Assembly (NCBI RefSeq): GCF_003259225.1
Contig: NZ_QHJF01000002.1
Span: 62,001 to 126,000 of the forward strand
Origin: Marinomonas arctica
GTDB lineage: Bacteria; Pseudomonadota; Gammaproteobacteria; Pseudomonadales; Marinomonadaceae
Length of the DNA: 64,000 bases
Reading direction: 5' to 3'
This document shows positions 19,032 through 28,510 of the stretch, one piece after another. The notes beneath the pieces are model-generated. The model saw only the letters and a list, made by a program, of their open reading frames with translations, did not search any database and had not been told where the DNA came from. Position 1 is the stretch's first letter; every line of letters begins with the position of its first letter. The position numbers were made by a program, and so were the translations under genes.

Positions 19032-19478
19032 ATGTCAGACCTAAAAAAACACATTTCAGATACATTAAAAGACGCGATGCGTGCCAAAGAAAAGCAACGT
19101 GTCACTGTCATTCGCACTATCCTATCCGAATGCAAAAAGATCGAAGTAGATGAACGCATTGAACTAGATGATGCTCGTGTATTAGCCGTTCTTGACAAAA
19201 TGAACAAGCAGCGCAAAGACTCAAACCAACAGTTTATCGACGGCGGTCGCGAAGACCTCGCTGCGATTGAACAAGAAGAAATGGCCATCATTAGCGAGTT
19301 TTTACCAACACCATTGACCGACGATGAAGTCGGTGAGATTGTAAAAGCAGCCATTGCAGAAACGGGCGCAACATCCATGCAACAAATGGGCGCAGTTATG
19401 GCAATAGTAAAACCACAGGTTCAAGGTCGTGCCGATATGGCACAAATCAGCAAACAAGTTAAAGCACAATTAGGCTAA
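19032..19478 (+). CDS. yqeY: GatB/YqeY domain protein
   Basis: The 148-residue protein is a stand-alone YqeY domain, related to the tail of the GatB amidotransferase subunit. It begins MSDLKKHISDTLKDAMRAKEK and contains the typical EEMAIISEFLP and MQQMGAVMAIVKPQ segments. An AGAGGA SD precedes the ATG. The exact function is unknown; a tRNA-linked role is inferred from the domain. Its position between rpsU and dnaG is conserved in pseudomonads and relatives. It is 4 nt from dnaG. Confidence 0.92.
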   Translation: MSDLKKHISDTLKDAMRAKEKQRVTVIRTILSECKKIEVDERIELDDARVLAVLDKMNKQRKDSNQQFIDGGREDLAAIEQEEMAIISEFLPTPLTDDEVGEIVKAAIAETGATSMQQMGAVMAIVKPQVQGRADMAQISKQVKAQLG

Positions 19479-19482
19479 TACT

Positions 19483-21483
19483 ATGGCGGGACGTATCCCT
19501 GATCAGTTTATTGACGAGCTTTTGGCTCGAACCGACCTGACCGATGTGGTTGCGTCTCGCATTAGCCTCAAAAAAACCGGACAAAATTACAGCGCACTGT
19601 GCCCTTTTCACAACGAAAAAAGCCCTTCCTTTAGTCTCAATCCAAACAAACAGTTCTATTATTGTTTTGGGTGTGGCGCAGGCGGCAATGCGATTTCTTT
19701 TGTCATGGAACATGACCATTTAGACTTTGTCGATGCCATTGAAGTACTGGCAAAAGACGCGGGCATGGAAGTGCCAAGAGAACAAGGCGCACCAGACAGA
19801 TACGAACAAAACGCAGAACTGCTTAAACGCCTATCCGAAAGCTCGCAGTTTTATCAGCAACAACTCACTCAACACCCTGACAAGAAAAAAGCCACCGACT
19901 ACTTGTCAAAAGAACGCGGACTGTCTGGCCAAATCGCTAAAGTGTTTGGCTTAGGCTACGCACCTGCAGGATGGGACAATCTTCTTAAAAAAGTGGGAAC
20001 TCGCGCAGAAAGCCAAGAACAGCTTTTATTAGGCGGCATGCTGATTGAGAAAAAAGACCAACCGGGCCACTACTATGATCGCTTTCGTGACCGGATCATT
20101 TTTCCCATTCGAGATTCTAGGGGCCGTGTGATTGCCTTTGGCGGACGAGCATTTGGCGATGAAAAACCCAAATATCTCAACTCGCCAGAAACCCCTGTCT
20201 TTCAAAAAAGCCAAGAACTCTACGGCCTATTCGAGGCGAAGCAGAATACCCCCATACTCGACCAAATTCTTGTGGTTGAAGGCTACATGGATGTCATAGT
20301 GTTGGCGCAACACGGCATTACCAACGCCGTTGCCACTCTAGGAACATCCGTCAATAGCCAGCACATACGCAAACTCTTTAAACTGGTTAGCAAGATCGTA
20401 CTTTGCTTTGATGGCGACAAGGCTGGCCGCGCGGCTGCCATTCGAGGTTTAGAAGCCTCCTTGCCGGTTATGCAAGATGAAAAGCAAGTACGCTTTTTAT
20501 TTTTACCTGAGGGTGAAGACCCCGACTCACTGGTCAGAAAGGAGGGCAAAGACGCCTTTAATCGTCGCCTAGAAGATGCGTCTTCGCTATCACATGTACT
20601 GTTTGATCACGCCAGAAACCAGGTAACCTTGGGCGATGAAGAAGGCGAAGCACAATTCGCTCGCAATGCCATGGAAATGATTAAGCAAATCCCCAAAGAG
20701 CTCACCTTTCGCTCAGTATTAATTCGCCAATTAAGCGATCAATCTGGTATCGACAGTGAAACGCTAGGCAATACTGTCTTTAAAACTCGACGCCAGTTCA
20801 CACCGACGGAAGAGCAAACACTCACCCACCCAGACCATACACAACAAACACACCATTATAATGGCGACACTCCAGATTTAAGCGACTACGATTACGAACC
20901 GTCGCACAACCACTACGATGATTTTCATCCGTCTGATTACACAGCACCAAAAACCCAACCTACAACACAAGGTTCATTTAAAAAACCTTTTGGTAAAAAA
21001 CCCTTTTCTAAAGGCAAGTTTTACAACGACGAGCCAGCACTTCCACCCGCTGCACCCAGTCTAAGCCGAATAAAACAGGCCTCTCTGTGCCTCCTACTGC
21101 ATCCTCACATAGCAAAAGAGATCGATTTACCCGACCCCGTGATAAATCAAGCCAATGATGAGCTGCAAGTTTTCTGCAAAATATGGCGATATTTCACAAA
21201 ATACCCCAATAAAAACACAGGACACCTACTAGGAGAAATGACAGATAACGTCACAACATCTTCCATTTACGCATTATTAAACCACAAAGATGCAATAACA
21301 AAGCAGAAAATAACCAATGCACATCAAGAAGTGCTCGATATGGTTATAGCGTTGGAAAAAAATCTTGGATTAAATAGCAGCATTGCACGGTTGAAAAGCA
21401 AAGGAAACGAATCCATAAAGGACAATAGCAGTAAGCAGGAATTACGGAATTTAATGGATCTGATTAGACAAAAAAAATCATAA
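19483..21483 (+). CDS. dnaG: DNA primase
   Basis: DnaG synthesises RNA primers at the replication fork with DnaB. The 666-residue protein has the N-terminal zinc ribbon ([11 protein letters not shown] ... CFGCGAGG, about 40-64), the RNAP-like core, the TOPRIM domain with VVEGYMDV and CFDGDKAGR (about 260-340), a long His/Asp/Pro-rich linker (about 445-520) and a C-terminal DnaB-binding helical bundle (about 525-660). The linker is longer and more polar than in E. coli (581 aa). Confidence 0.97.
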   Translation: MAGRIPDQFIDELLARTDLTDVVASRISLKKTGQNYSALCPFHNEKSPSFSLNPNKQFYYCFGCGAGGNAISFVMEHDHLDFVDAIEVLAKDAGMEVPREQGAPDRYEQNAELLKRLSESSQFYQQQLTQHPDKKKATDYLSKERGLSGQIAKVFGLGYAPAGWDNLLKKVGTRAESQEQLLLGGMLIEKKDQPGHYYDRFRDRIIFPIRDSRGRVIAFGGRAFGDEKPKYLNSPETPVFQKSQELYGLFEAKQNTPILDQILVVEGYMDVIVLAQHGITNAVATLGTSVNSQHIRKLFKLVSKIVLCFDGDKAGRAAAIRGLEASLPVMQDEKQVRFLFLPEGEDPDSLVRKEGKDAFNRRLEDASSLSHVLFDHARNQVTLGDEEGEAQFARNAMEMIKQIPKELTFRSVLIRQLSDQSGIDSETLGNTVFKTRRQFTPTEEQTLTHPDHTQQTHHYNGDTPDLSDYDYEPSHNHYDDFHPSDYTAPKTQPTTQGSFKKPFGKKPFSKGKFYNDEPALPPAAPSLSRIKQASLCLLLHPHIAKEIDLPDPVINQANDELQVFCKIWRYFTKYPNKNTGHLLGEMTDNVTTSSIYALLNHKDAITKQKITNAHQEVLDMVIALEKNLGLNSSIARLKSKGNESIKDNSSKQELRNLMDLIRQKKS

Positions 21484-21521
21484 TGGTTGCTTAATTTTCA
21501 CACACAAAAGAAAGGATTCGG

Positions 21522-21550
21522 TGGATAAAAGCGATAGATTTTGTTATAAT
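21522..21550 (+). promoter_or_regulatory. Extended -10 promoter for rpoD
   Basis: An extended -10 element TGTTATAAT (21542-21550) has a weak TGGATA box 17 nt upstream. It lies in the 115-bp dnaG-rpoD gap, giving a leader of about 40 nt before the rpoD ATG. This would allow rpoD transcription independent of rpsU. Confidence 0.65.
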
Positions 21551-21598
21551 CCGCGGCTTGCTAAACTCCCAAATGAATTTCTAACGATAGGTTGTCGA

Positions 21599-23437
21599 AT
21601 GCCAGACACTCAACAGTCACGTCTCAAAGAGCTGATCACCAAGGGTAAAGAACAAGGTTACTTAACTTTTGCTGAAGTTAACGACCACCTCCCTGATGAC
21701 CTTTCAGACCCGGAGCAAGTAGAAGAAATCATTGCCATGATCAACGACATGGGCATTACGGTTTCCGAAGTTGCACCCGATAAAGATAGCCTTCTCATGG
21801 AAGAAGGTGATGCGACCGATGAAGCCGCCGCGGAAGAAGCCGCTGCCGCTTTGGCCGCAGTAGAAGGTGATATTACTAGAACCACTGACCCAGTCCGTAT
21901 GTACATGCGTGAAATGGGTACGGTCGAACTATTGACTCGTGCCGGCGAGATTGCCATCGCAAAACGTATCGAAGAAGGTACTCGTGAAGTCATGGCTGCT
22001 ATCTCCTACTTCCCTGGTGCGGTAGATGTATTGCTCGACGCCTACTCAAAAGTACAGGAAGAAGAAGGCCGCCTAAGCGATATCTTTAGTGGCTTTATCG
22101 ATGGCGACGGTGAAGAACCTATTTTCGAAGACACCGTTAACGATGAGCCATTAATCGATGAAGATACGGTCGATAGTGACGAAGACGATGATGATTCAGA
22201 GACCACCGAAGAAGAAACGGATAACGGTCCTGACCCTGAAGAAACGGCATTACGCTTCAACGATATCACGCGCATTTACAATGAATTAAAAGTGCTATTG
22301 GAAACACGCGACAGACAAGACCCTGACGTGAAAAATAAGCAAGAAGAGCTAAGCATTAGTTTTGCTCCTATTAAGCTTGTTCCAAAAATGTTTGATGAGC
22401 TGATCGATCGCGTACGTACACGTATGGAAAAAATCCGCGACCAAGAACGCCTTATCATGCAAGTGTGTGTGCGCAAATCTGGCATGCCAAGAACCGAATT
22501 TTTAAAACGTTTTCCAAGCAATGAAACCAATCCTGATTGGCTGAAAGAACAAATTGCTTCTGGTGCCGATTACGCCGCCGCACTGGAAGAAAACGAAGCT
22601 GAGTTTATGCGCAGTCAGCGTAAACTACGCGCTGTTTCTAAAGAAACAGGTTTAACCATTGCAGAACTAAAAGAAATTAATCGTCGCATTTCAATCGGTG
22701 AAACTCGTGCTCGCCGTGCGAAAAAAGAAATGGTTGAGGCCAACTTACGCTTGGTTATTTCTATTGCGAAAAAATACACTAACCGTGGCTTACAATTCTT
22801 GGATCTTATTCAAGAAGGCAACATCGGTCTAATGAAAGCAGTGGATAAATTTGAATACCGCCGTGGTTATAAGTTCTCAACTTATGCCACTTGGTGGATT
22901 CGTCAAGCAATCACTCGCTCCATTGCCGACCAAGCTCGCACTATCCGTATTCCTGTACATATGATTGAAACGATTAATAAACTAAATCGTATTTCTCGTC
23001 AGATGCTACAAGAAATGGGACGTGAAGCAACGCCTGAAGAATTGGCTGCTCGCATGGACATGCCTGAAGACAAAATTCGCAAAGTATTGAAGATCGCTAA
23101 AGAGCCGATTTCGATGGAAACCCCGATCGGTGATGATGAAGACTCTCACTTAGGTGACTTCATTGAAGACGATGGTGCGGAATCCCCTATTGATATCGCA
23201 ACAATAGAAGGTTTGCGCGAATCAACCACTATGGTACTTGCTGGTTTAACGGCACGTGAGGCCAAAGTGTTGCGCATGCGCTTCGGTATCGACATGAACA
23301 CTGATCACACTCTTGAAGAGGTCGGTAAGCAGTTTGACGTGACGCGTGAACGTATCCGTCAAATCGAAGCCAAGGCACTGCGTAAGCTACGTCATCCTAG
23401 CCGCTCAGAGCATCTAAGAAGCTTCTTAGACGATTGA
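21599..23437 (+). CDS. rpoD: RNA polymerase primary sigma factor RpoD
   Basis: This is the housekeeping sigma-70. From the ATG at 21599 it is 612 residues, the same size as E. coli RpoD. Region 1.1 (about 1-80), region 1.2 at VRMYMREMG, a very acidic non-conserved region (about 180-230), region 2 with [14 protein letters not shown]-type sequence, region 3, and region 4 ending in [20 protein letters not shown] are all in order. The frame is open to 21521, but those codons include the promoter, so the start at 21599 is preferred. Confidence 0.97.
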   Translation: MPDTQQSRLKELITKGKEQGYLTFAEVNDHLPDDLSDPEQVEEIIAMINDMGITVSEVAPDKDSLLMEEGDATDEAAAEEAAAALAAVEGDITRTTDPVRMYMREMGTVELLTRAGEIAIAKRIEEGTREVMAAISYFPGAVDVLLDAYSKVQEEEGRLSDIFSGFIDGDGEEPIFEDTVNDEPLIDEDTVDSDEDDDDSETTEEETDNGPDPEETALRFNDITRIYNELKVLLETRDRQDPDVKNKQEELSISFAPIKLVPKMFDELIDRVRTRMEKIRDQERLIMQVCVRKSGMPRTEFLKRFPSNETNPDWLKEQIASGADYAAALEENEAEFMRSQRKLRAVSKETGLTIAELKEINRRISIGETRARRAKKEMVEANLRLVISIAKKYTNRGLQFLDLIQEGNIGLMKAVDKFEYRRGYKFSTYATWWIRQAITRSIADQARTIRIPVHMIETINKLNRISRQMLQEMGREATPEELAARMDMPEDKIRKVLKIAKEPISMETPIGDDEDSHLGDFIEDDGAESPIDIATIEGLRESTTMVLAGLTAREAKVLRMRFGIDMNTDHTLEEVGKQFDVTRERIRQIEAKALRKLRHPSRSEHLRSFLDD

Positions 23438-23451
23438 TATCAGTCGAACAC

Positions 23452-23484
23452 AAAAAAACCGCTGCCATAAACAGCGGTTTTTTT
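23452..23484 (+). terminator. Rho-independent terminator after rpoD
   Basis: A 13-bp perfect stem (seven A, then ACCGCTG-type arm, and its complement) with a 7-nt loop ends in seven T residues, 15 nt after the rpoD stop. Confidence 0.93.
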
Positions 23485-23805
23485 ATAACTAAAAATTGCT
23501 AAAAAAGCCTATTAGAACAAGCATAAGCAACAAAACTGTCATACACTCTAATTAGAGTATGGATAAAGACAGTGAGGTTCAACTTGCCAAAAAACCATAA
23601 TCGTCATCATTTCAATACAATGCTCCAGCCTACTTTGGCGAATCAAGCTGCCAATCAGACAACGCTTACTAAATTACGGTTCACCCTGTTACTTTTCACT
23701 AAACTAAACATTCACCTCTTCAGTCATTATCTAAGCACTATGCGTTTCGTTCGTTTCTTCCCTATTCAAAAGCAAGCTTCATGTTCATTGCAGGAGTAAT
23801 ATTCT
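23485..23805 (+). other. Non-coding upstream region of the PhoH-like gene
   Basis: About 320 bp with no convincing gene. An open frame here starting at a GTG has unusual composition (many Asn, His, Thr, Leu) and no usable SD. The one clear element is a perfect 14-bp palindrome ACTCTAATTAGAGT at 23545-23558, which could be an operator. The last bases carry a CAGGAG SD for the ATG at 23806. Confidence 0.4.
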
Positions 23806-25212
23806 ATGGAAAAAATCTACGTTCTCGACACAAATGTGCTATTGCACGATCCATTGGCAATTTATGCTTTTGCCGAACACAAAGTCGTCATTCCTATGAC
23901 TGTCCTAGAAGAATTGGATGTTATCAAAGATAGGAGAGACAAAGACGTTAGTAGAGAAGCTCGAGTAGCGATCAACACCATCGACAAAATAGTGGGTGAT
24001 GCCTCTCCCCGAGACCTACAAGCCGGCGTCCCAATACGCATTATCAGTAATGAAACAGATCAGGAGCAACCTAAACGCGTCGAAGGCTCTTTGGCCATTT
24101 ATCCAGACCAACAAATCACCCTAACCGATAATATCCCATTTTTAAATGGCAACCATGATCACGCCAATGATAATCGCATCATCAATGTTGGCTTAAGCTT
24201 ACAAGCAACGCACCCTCGCTCCTCTGTTTGCCTTGTAACAAAAGACATCAACATGCGCATCAAGGCAAAAGGCTCGGGACTAGAACGCGTAGAAGACTAT
24301 CGTAAGGATAAGGTTCTTGACGATCTGGACCTAATGAGTAAGGGTTATATTCAGTTTGCAGGCAGTTTCTGGTCAACCATTGAAAGCGTTAAAACAGAAG
24401 CTCACGGCCGTCACACAGTTCATGTTATTAATAAAAGCCATTTACCTAATATCTATTTCAATATGTTTGTCATTGATGATGAAGACTTCATTGGCTTTGT
24501 GGTCAACCTGGACCAAGAACACGTCTACCTGCTCGATATCAATAAACAGCACCTGATGAATCAAAACTTCTGGGGCATTGTCCCCCGCAATCTAGAGCAA
24601 GCCATGGCGTTTTACTTATTACGTCATGACAACTCAGATCTCATGGTAATGACAGGGCCAGCTGGCTCAGGAAAAACACTGTTAGCCCTAGCGTATGGAC
24701 TGCAAGTCACTATGGAGGAAAAACGCTTTAATAAAATTATCGTTGCTAGATCTACGCCTCCGATGGCGGAAGACATTGGTTTCCTACCTGGAACAGAAGA
24801 GGAAAAAATGGCACCATGGTTAGCAGCTTTTGACGATAACTTAGAAATTTTGCATGGCGCTGACGAACACTCTTTTAGCAGCATTGACTACGTTAAACAA
24901 AAAGCCAACATTCAATTCAAGTCTTTGAACTTTATGCGTGGCCGCTCATTTAATAATGCTTTGATCATCATCGACGAAGCACAAGGGCTCACACAATTCC
25001 AGCTCAAGTCCATCGTGACACGAGTTGGCAGCAATTCGAAAATCATTGTACTGGGCAATTTGGCACAAATTGATAACAAGTACATCACCCCACTAACCTC
25101 AGGATTAACTTACCTAGTGGAGAAAACAAAATCCTTTAAATACGCCAGCATCATGCACGTCAATGGCATAGAAAGAAGCCGACTTGCCGAATTTGCTGAA
25201 GAGAATTTATGA
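23806..25212 (+). CDS. PIN-PhoH fusion (YlaK/PhoH2 type) RNase-ATPase
   Basis: The 468-residue protein joins an N-terminal PIN nuclease domain (VLDTNVLLHDP at residues 6-16; further acidic residues at EELD and VCLVTKD) to a C-terminal PhoH ATPase. The Walker A motif is TGPAGSGKTLLALAYG (about 283) and the Walker B is LIIIDEAQ. Such PhoH2 proteins are reported as ATP-dependent RNA helicase-RNases. It is a single-gene unit ending in a strong terminator. The older label 'PhoH family' is also acceptable. Confidence 0.9.
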   Translation: MEKIYVLDTNVLLHDPLAIYAFAEHKVVIPMTVLEELDVIKDRRDKDVSREARVAINTIDKIVGDASPRDLQAGVPIRIISNETDQEQPKRVEGSLAIYPDQQITLTDNIPFLNGNHDHANDNRIINVGLSLQATHPRSSVCLVTKDINMRIKAKGSGLERVEDYRKDKVLDDLDLMSKGYIQFAGSFWSTIESVKTEAHGRHTVHVINKSHLPNIYFNMFVIDDEDFIGFVVNLDQEHVYLLDINKQHLMNQNFWGIVPRNLEQAMAFYLLRHDNSDLMVMTGPAGSGKTLLALAYGLQVTMEEKRFNKIIVARSTPPMAEDIGFLPGTEEEKMAPWLAAFDDNLEILHGADEHSFSSIDYVKQKANIQFKSLNFMRGRSFNNALIIIDEAQGLTQFQLKSIVTRVGSNSKIIVLGNLAQIDNKYITPLTSGLTYLVEKTKSFKYASIMHVNGIERSRLAEFAEENL

Positions 25213-25226
25213 GTATTTAGATCGAA

Positions 25227-25258
25227 AAAAGGGGAAGAACAAACGTTCTTCCCCTTTT
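25227..25258. terminator. Bidirectional rho-independent terminator
   Basis: AAAAGGGGAAGAAC and GTTCTTCCCCTTTT form a 14-bp perfect stem around AAAC. It serves both the PhoH-like gene and the opposing glk-zwf-eda operon. Confidence 0.93.
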
Positions 25259-25291
25259 CATATTGCTACCAGCGATTAAATCACTCAGAAC

Positions 25292-25915
25292 CTAAGCAAC
25301 GGATTTCGCCAACTCGGTAATCTCATCCCACTTACCGGCACGCACTAAATCTGTTGGTACAATCCAAGAACCACCCACACATAGCACATTTGGCAAGGCT
25401 AGATATTCACGGAAGTTATCCGCACCAATACCACCCGTCGGGCAAAACTTAATCTGTGGCAATGGACCACCAAATGCTTTCAGCGCTTTAACACCGCCAT
25501 TCACTTCAGCAGGGAAGAACTTAAAACGGTCATAGCCGTATTCCATACCAAGCAAAATATCAGAAATAGTCGCTACGGCTGGCAAATAAGGCACATCGAA
25601 CTCTTTGCCCACCGCCAATAGATCAGGCGTCATCCCTGGGCTAATAATAAACTGAGAGCCCGCTTCAATGGCTTGAATATATTGCGCGCGAGAACACACC
25701 GTTCCGGCACCAACAATCGCCTCAGGTACTTCCTTACGAAGTGCCGTAATGGCCTCTAGGGCAGCTGGCGTACGCAAGGTTACCTCTAAAACAGGCACAC
25801 CACCGGCGACAAGTGCTTTACCTAACGCGACCGCTTGCTCAACACTATCAACAACGATGACAGGAACAACAGAAGTGGCTGTCATTACCTGTTCAGCAGT
25901 ATATGAAGTAGTCAT
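25292..25915 (-). CDS. eda: KDPG/KHG aldolase
   Basis: Eda cleaves 2-keto-3-deoxy-6-phosphogluconate to pyruvate and glyceraldehyde-3-P, the last Entner-Doudoroff step. The 207-residue TIM barrel shows EVTLRTP with the catalytic Glu, GAGTV, ISPG, the Schiff-base Lys in RFKFFPAE, and PTGGI. It is last in glk-zwf-eda, 22 nt after zwf. edd and pgl are not in the window. Confidence 0.96.
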   Translation of the reverse strand: MTTSYTAEQVMTATSVVPVIVVDSVEQAVALGKALVAGGVPVLEVTLRTPAALEAITALRKEVPEAIVGAGTVCSRAQYIQAIEAGSQFIISPGMTPDLLAVGKEFDVPYLPAVATISDILLGMEYGYDRFKFFPAEVNGGVKALKAFGGPLPQIKFCPTGGIGADNFREYLALPNVLCVGGSWIVPTDLVRAGKWDEITELAKSVA

Positions 25916-25937
25916 TTTATTTTCCTTTTATTAAGAC

Positions 25938-27413
25938 TTAATAATCATGCCAATTACGACCGTCTTTGATCGGTAATGCCATTGATGCAGCAGGCCCCCA
26001 AGAACCGGAAGCGTATTCTTTTGGACGCTCACTGGTTTGGTTCCATGCAGACATAATACCGTCTACCCATTTCCAAGCCGCCTCTACTTCATCGTAGCGC
26101 ATAAACAACGTCGCATCGTTGCGCATCACATCAAGCAGCAATCGCTCATACGCTTCCGGACTACGCTTATCATTAAAGGCTTCCGTCAGACTCAAGTTCA
26201 AATCAACAGGCTGAAGAACCATGCCTTCGCTCACACCTGGAACTTTGTTCATTACCGTTAAAGAGATTTTCTCTTCTGGCTGAAGGCGAATGATCAACTG
26301 ATTACGTTGCAGTTGACGATTACTTTCATCACTAAAGATACTGTGTGGCACGGCTTTGTATTGAATAACAATTTCAGAATAACGCTGACCTAAACGTTTA
26401 CCCGTTCTAAGGTAAAAAGGCACGCCAGCCCAACGCCAGTTATCAATATCCGCGCGCAAAGCAACAAAGGTTTCCGTTCGTGAGTCAGGATTACTGCCTT
26501 CTTCATCGAAATACCCTTTTACATCTTTGCCTTTAATCATGCCCTTCGCATATTGACCGCGAACGGTTTTGGTATAGGCATTTGCTCCAGCAATAGGACG
26601 CAAAGCTTTCAACACCTTGATTTTTTCATCGCGTACTGAGTCAGCATCCATTCGGCCTGGTGGCTCCATCGCAACCAAGCACAATAACTGGATTAAGTGG
26701 TTTTGCACCATGTCGCGCATAGCACCGGCATTATCGTAATAACCCCAACGCCCTTCTACACCCACCGTCTCGGAAACAGTAATCTGCACATTATCAATAT
26801 GCGCACTGTCCCATAATGGTTCAAACAAGGTATTACCAAAGCGAATAGCCAATAAATTTTGCACTGTCTCTTTGCCAAGATAGTGATCGATACGGAAGGC
26901 TTGCTGCTCATTGAAGTTCTTCATCACTTCGTCGTTAATTGCACGGGAAGATGCCAGATCTCGACCAAGCGGCTTTTCTAAAACAACACGCATACGGTCC
27001 GCATTCAATCCATGGGCCGCTAGCGAAGAACAAATCGAGCCAAATAGGTCAGGCGACGTCGCAAGGTAAAACACAACATCACGGTTATCGCCGCCCACTT
27101 GATGATCATTTAAGCGCGAAAAATCAGACGCTTCTTGTGCATCAACAGACACATAACTCAAACGCTCTTTAAAGCGCGGCCATGTTTTTTCATCCCCAAC
27201 ACTAGAAGGCACAAATTCATCAAGCGCTGCTCGAATTTTTGTCTGATATTCCTCAGTACTCACTTCTCGTCTCGAAGCACCAATAATACGCGTCGTCGGA
27301 GCAAGCAAACCATCCATATCCAAATGGTACAAAGCAGGCAACAACTTGCGCATTGCAAGATCACCGCCGCCACCGAAAATTACAACATCACAGGCTTTTA
27401 AACTGGCCTTCAT
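25938..27413 (-). CDS. zwf: Glucose-6-phosphate 1-dehydrogenase
   Basis: Zwf oxidises glucose-6-P to 6-phosphogluconolactone with NAD(P)+. The protein is 491 residues. It shows the dinucleotide loop FGGGGDLAMRKL, the catalytic RIDHYLGKETVQN, and EKPLGRD. The start was placed at the ATG at 27413, because the in-frame TTG 15 nt upstream is part of the sequence TTGGAGAAAG that supplies the SD. The fingerprint is GGGGDLA where GASGDLA is more common. It lies between glk and eda. Confidence 0.96.
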   Translation of the reverse strand: MKASLKACDVVIFGGGGDLAMRKLLPALYHLDMDGLLAPTTRIIGASRREVSTEEYQTKIRAALDEFVPSSVGDEKTWPRFKERLSYVSVDAQEASDFSRLNDHQVGGDNRDVVFYLATSPDLFGSICSSLAAHGLNADRMRVVLEKPLGRDLASSRAINDEVMKNFNEQQAFRIDHYLGKETVQNLLAIRFGNTLFEPLWDSAHIDNVQITVSETVGVEGRWGYYDNAGAMRDMVQNHLIQLLCLVAMEPPGRMDADSVRDEKIKVLKALRPIAGANAYTKTVRGQYAKGMIKGKDVKGYFDEEGSNPDSRTETFVALRADIDNWRWAGVPFYLRTGKRLGQRYSEIVIQYKAVPHSIFSDESNRQLQRNQLIIRLQPEEKISLTVMNKVPGVSEGMVLQPVDLNLSLTEAFNDKRSPEAYERLLLDVMRNDATLFMRYDEVEAAWKWVDGIMSAWNQTSERPKEYASGSWGPAASMALPIKDGRNWHDY

Positions 27414-27432
27414 ATATTCTTTCTCCAACTAT

Positions 27433-28407
27433 TTAGGCTTTCGACACAAGATAGGACGCATAACAAGCACATCCCATCAGCCCTGGGTATTCCGACATTA
27501 CGACAAACGTCGGAATAGGTGAGACAAATTCTTTCATGCGCCCTTTATCTTGCATGGCATCACGAAAACCGCTCTTAAGGATTTCATTGAGATAACGAGG
27601 CACTATCCCTCCGGCAATATAGACACCGCCACGGGACTCAACCGACAGTACAAGATCACCAATCACGCGCCCAAGAAACACAAAAAACTGCTCTAAAGCG
27701 GCGCTGGCAATTGGGTCATTTCCTTGCTTTAGCGCTTCACCAATTTCGGGGGCTGTTAATCGTCTTTCAATGCCTTCTCGTTGTGCCATAGCCTCGTATA
27801 TATTTTCAAGGCCCATTCCAGACAACACACGCTCAGCCGACACGCGTTTATGACGAGTACGTAAGAACTTTAAAATGTCGTCTTCAAGGTCGTTGCAAGC
27901 GGACAAATCCACATGCCCACCTTCCCCCGGCAACACCATATTAGGGCCGTTATCTTGAGGCACAACACAAGAAATGCCTAATCCAGTTCCCGCTCCTACG
28001 ACCCAACATGGTGCTTTTGGATCTACTGTGGCGTGTTCACCCAATACCACCATATCGCTTTTAGGTAGAACCTCTAAGCTATAACCCACGGCATCAAAGT
28101 CATTAAGCAAGGCAACAGGTTTATCGTCACCAAAATAAGATTGCACTTCGGCACGAGTAAAGTGCCAAGGATTATTAGAAAAGCGAATGACAGCTTGATT
28201 GACAGGACCTGCGATGGCAAGAACGACAGCATCAATATTTTCCATATCGACACTACAATGCTCTATATAATCGGCCGCAGCGTCGAAAAAATTCGCATAA
28301 TTCTTACAAGGGAGCACTCTAATTTCAAGAGGCTCATACTGATGGATGGGAACCAAGGCAAAGCGCGCATTCGTTCCACCAAGATCGGCGATTAAAGCAT
28401 GGGACAT
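27433..28407 (-). CDS. glk: Glucokinase (Glk family)
   Basis: Glk phosphorylates glucose with ATP. The 324-residue protein has ADLGGTNARFAL (phosphate 1), NNPWHF, LLNDFDAVGY with the catalytic Asp, VGAGTGLG, and GEGGHVDL followed by the adenosine motif VYIAGGIVPR. It matches the E. coli-type Glk rather than ROK kinases. It is first in glk-zwf-eda, with a HexR-like palindrome about 90 nt upstream of the start. Confidence 0.96.
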   Translation of the reverse strand: MSHALIADLGGTNARFALVPIHQYEPLEIRVLPCKNYANFFDAAADYIEHCSVDMENIDAVVLAIAGPVNQAVIRFSNNPWHFTRAEVQSYFGDDKPVALLNDFDAVGYSLEVLPKSDMVVLGEHATVDPKAPCWVVGAGTGLGISCVVPQDNGPNMVLPGEGGHVDLSACNDLEDDILKFLRTRHKRVSAERVLSGMGLENIYEAMAQREGIERRLTAPEIGEALKQGNDPIASAALEQFFVFLGRVIGDLVLSVESRGGVYIAGGIVPRYLNEILKSGFRDAMQDKGRMKEFVSPIPTFVVMSEYPGLMGCACYASYLVSKA

Positions 28408-28492
28408 AGACGAACCCTATTTAATTTTTTTGAAATTTTACAACAAAATTGAGGGGAAAAATACCGCAACTCTGAAAAAACAGCCGCTAAAA

Positions 28493-28507
28493 TGTAATAA
28501 AATTACA
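28493..28507 (-). promoter_or_regulatory. HexR-type operator upstream of glk
   Basis: A 15-bp sequence reading TGTAATTTTATTACA on the minus strand matches the published HexR consensus (TGTAAT-www-ATTACA, as I recall it) at every fixed position and is a perfect palindrome outside its centre. HexR is an RpiR-family repressor released by KDPG that controls glk, zwf, edd and eda in gammaproteobacteria. Its position just before glk-zwf-eda makes the assignment strong. The hexR gene itself is not in the window. Confidence 0.75.
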
Positions 28508-28510
28508 ATC

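Noticed and set aside
21521-21598. N-terminal extension of RpoD
   Set aside because: These codons contain the extended -10 promoter, and RpoD homologues start at the [10 protein letters not shown]-like position.
23572-23799. GTG-initiated 75-codon open frame before the PIN-PhoH gene
   Set aside because: Odd composition rich in Asn/His/Thr/Leu, no SD and no family resemblance; treated as non-coding.
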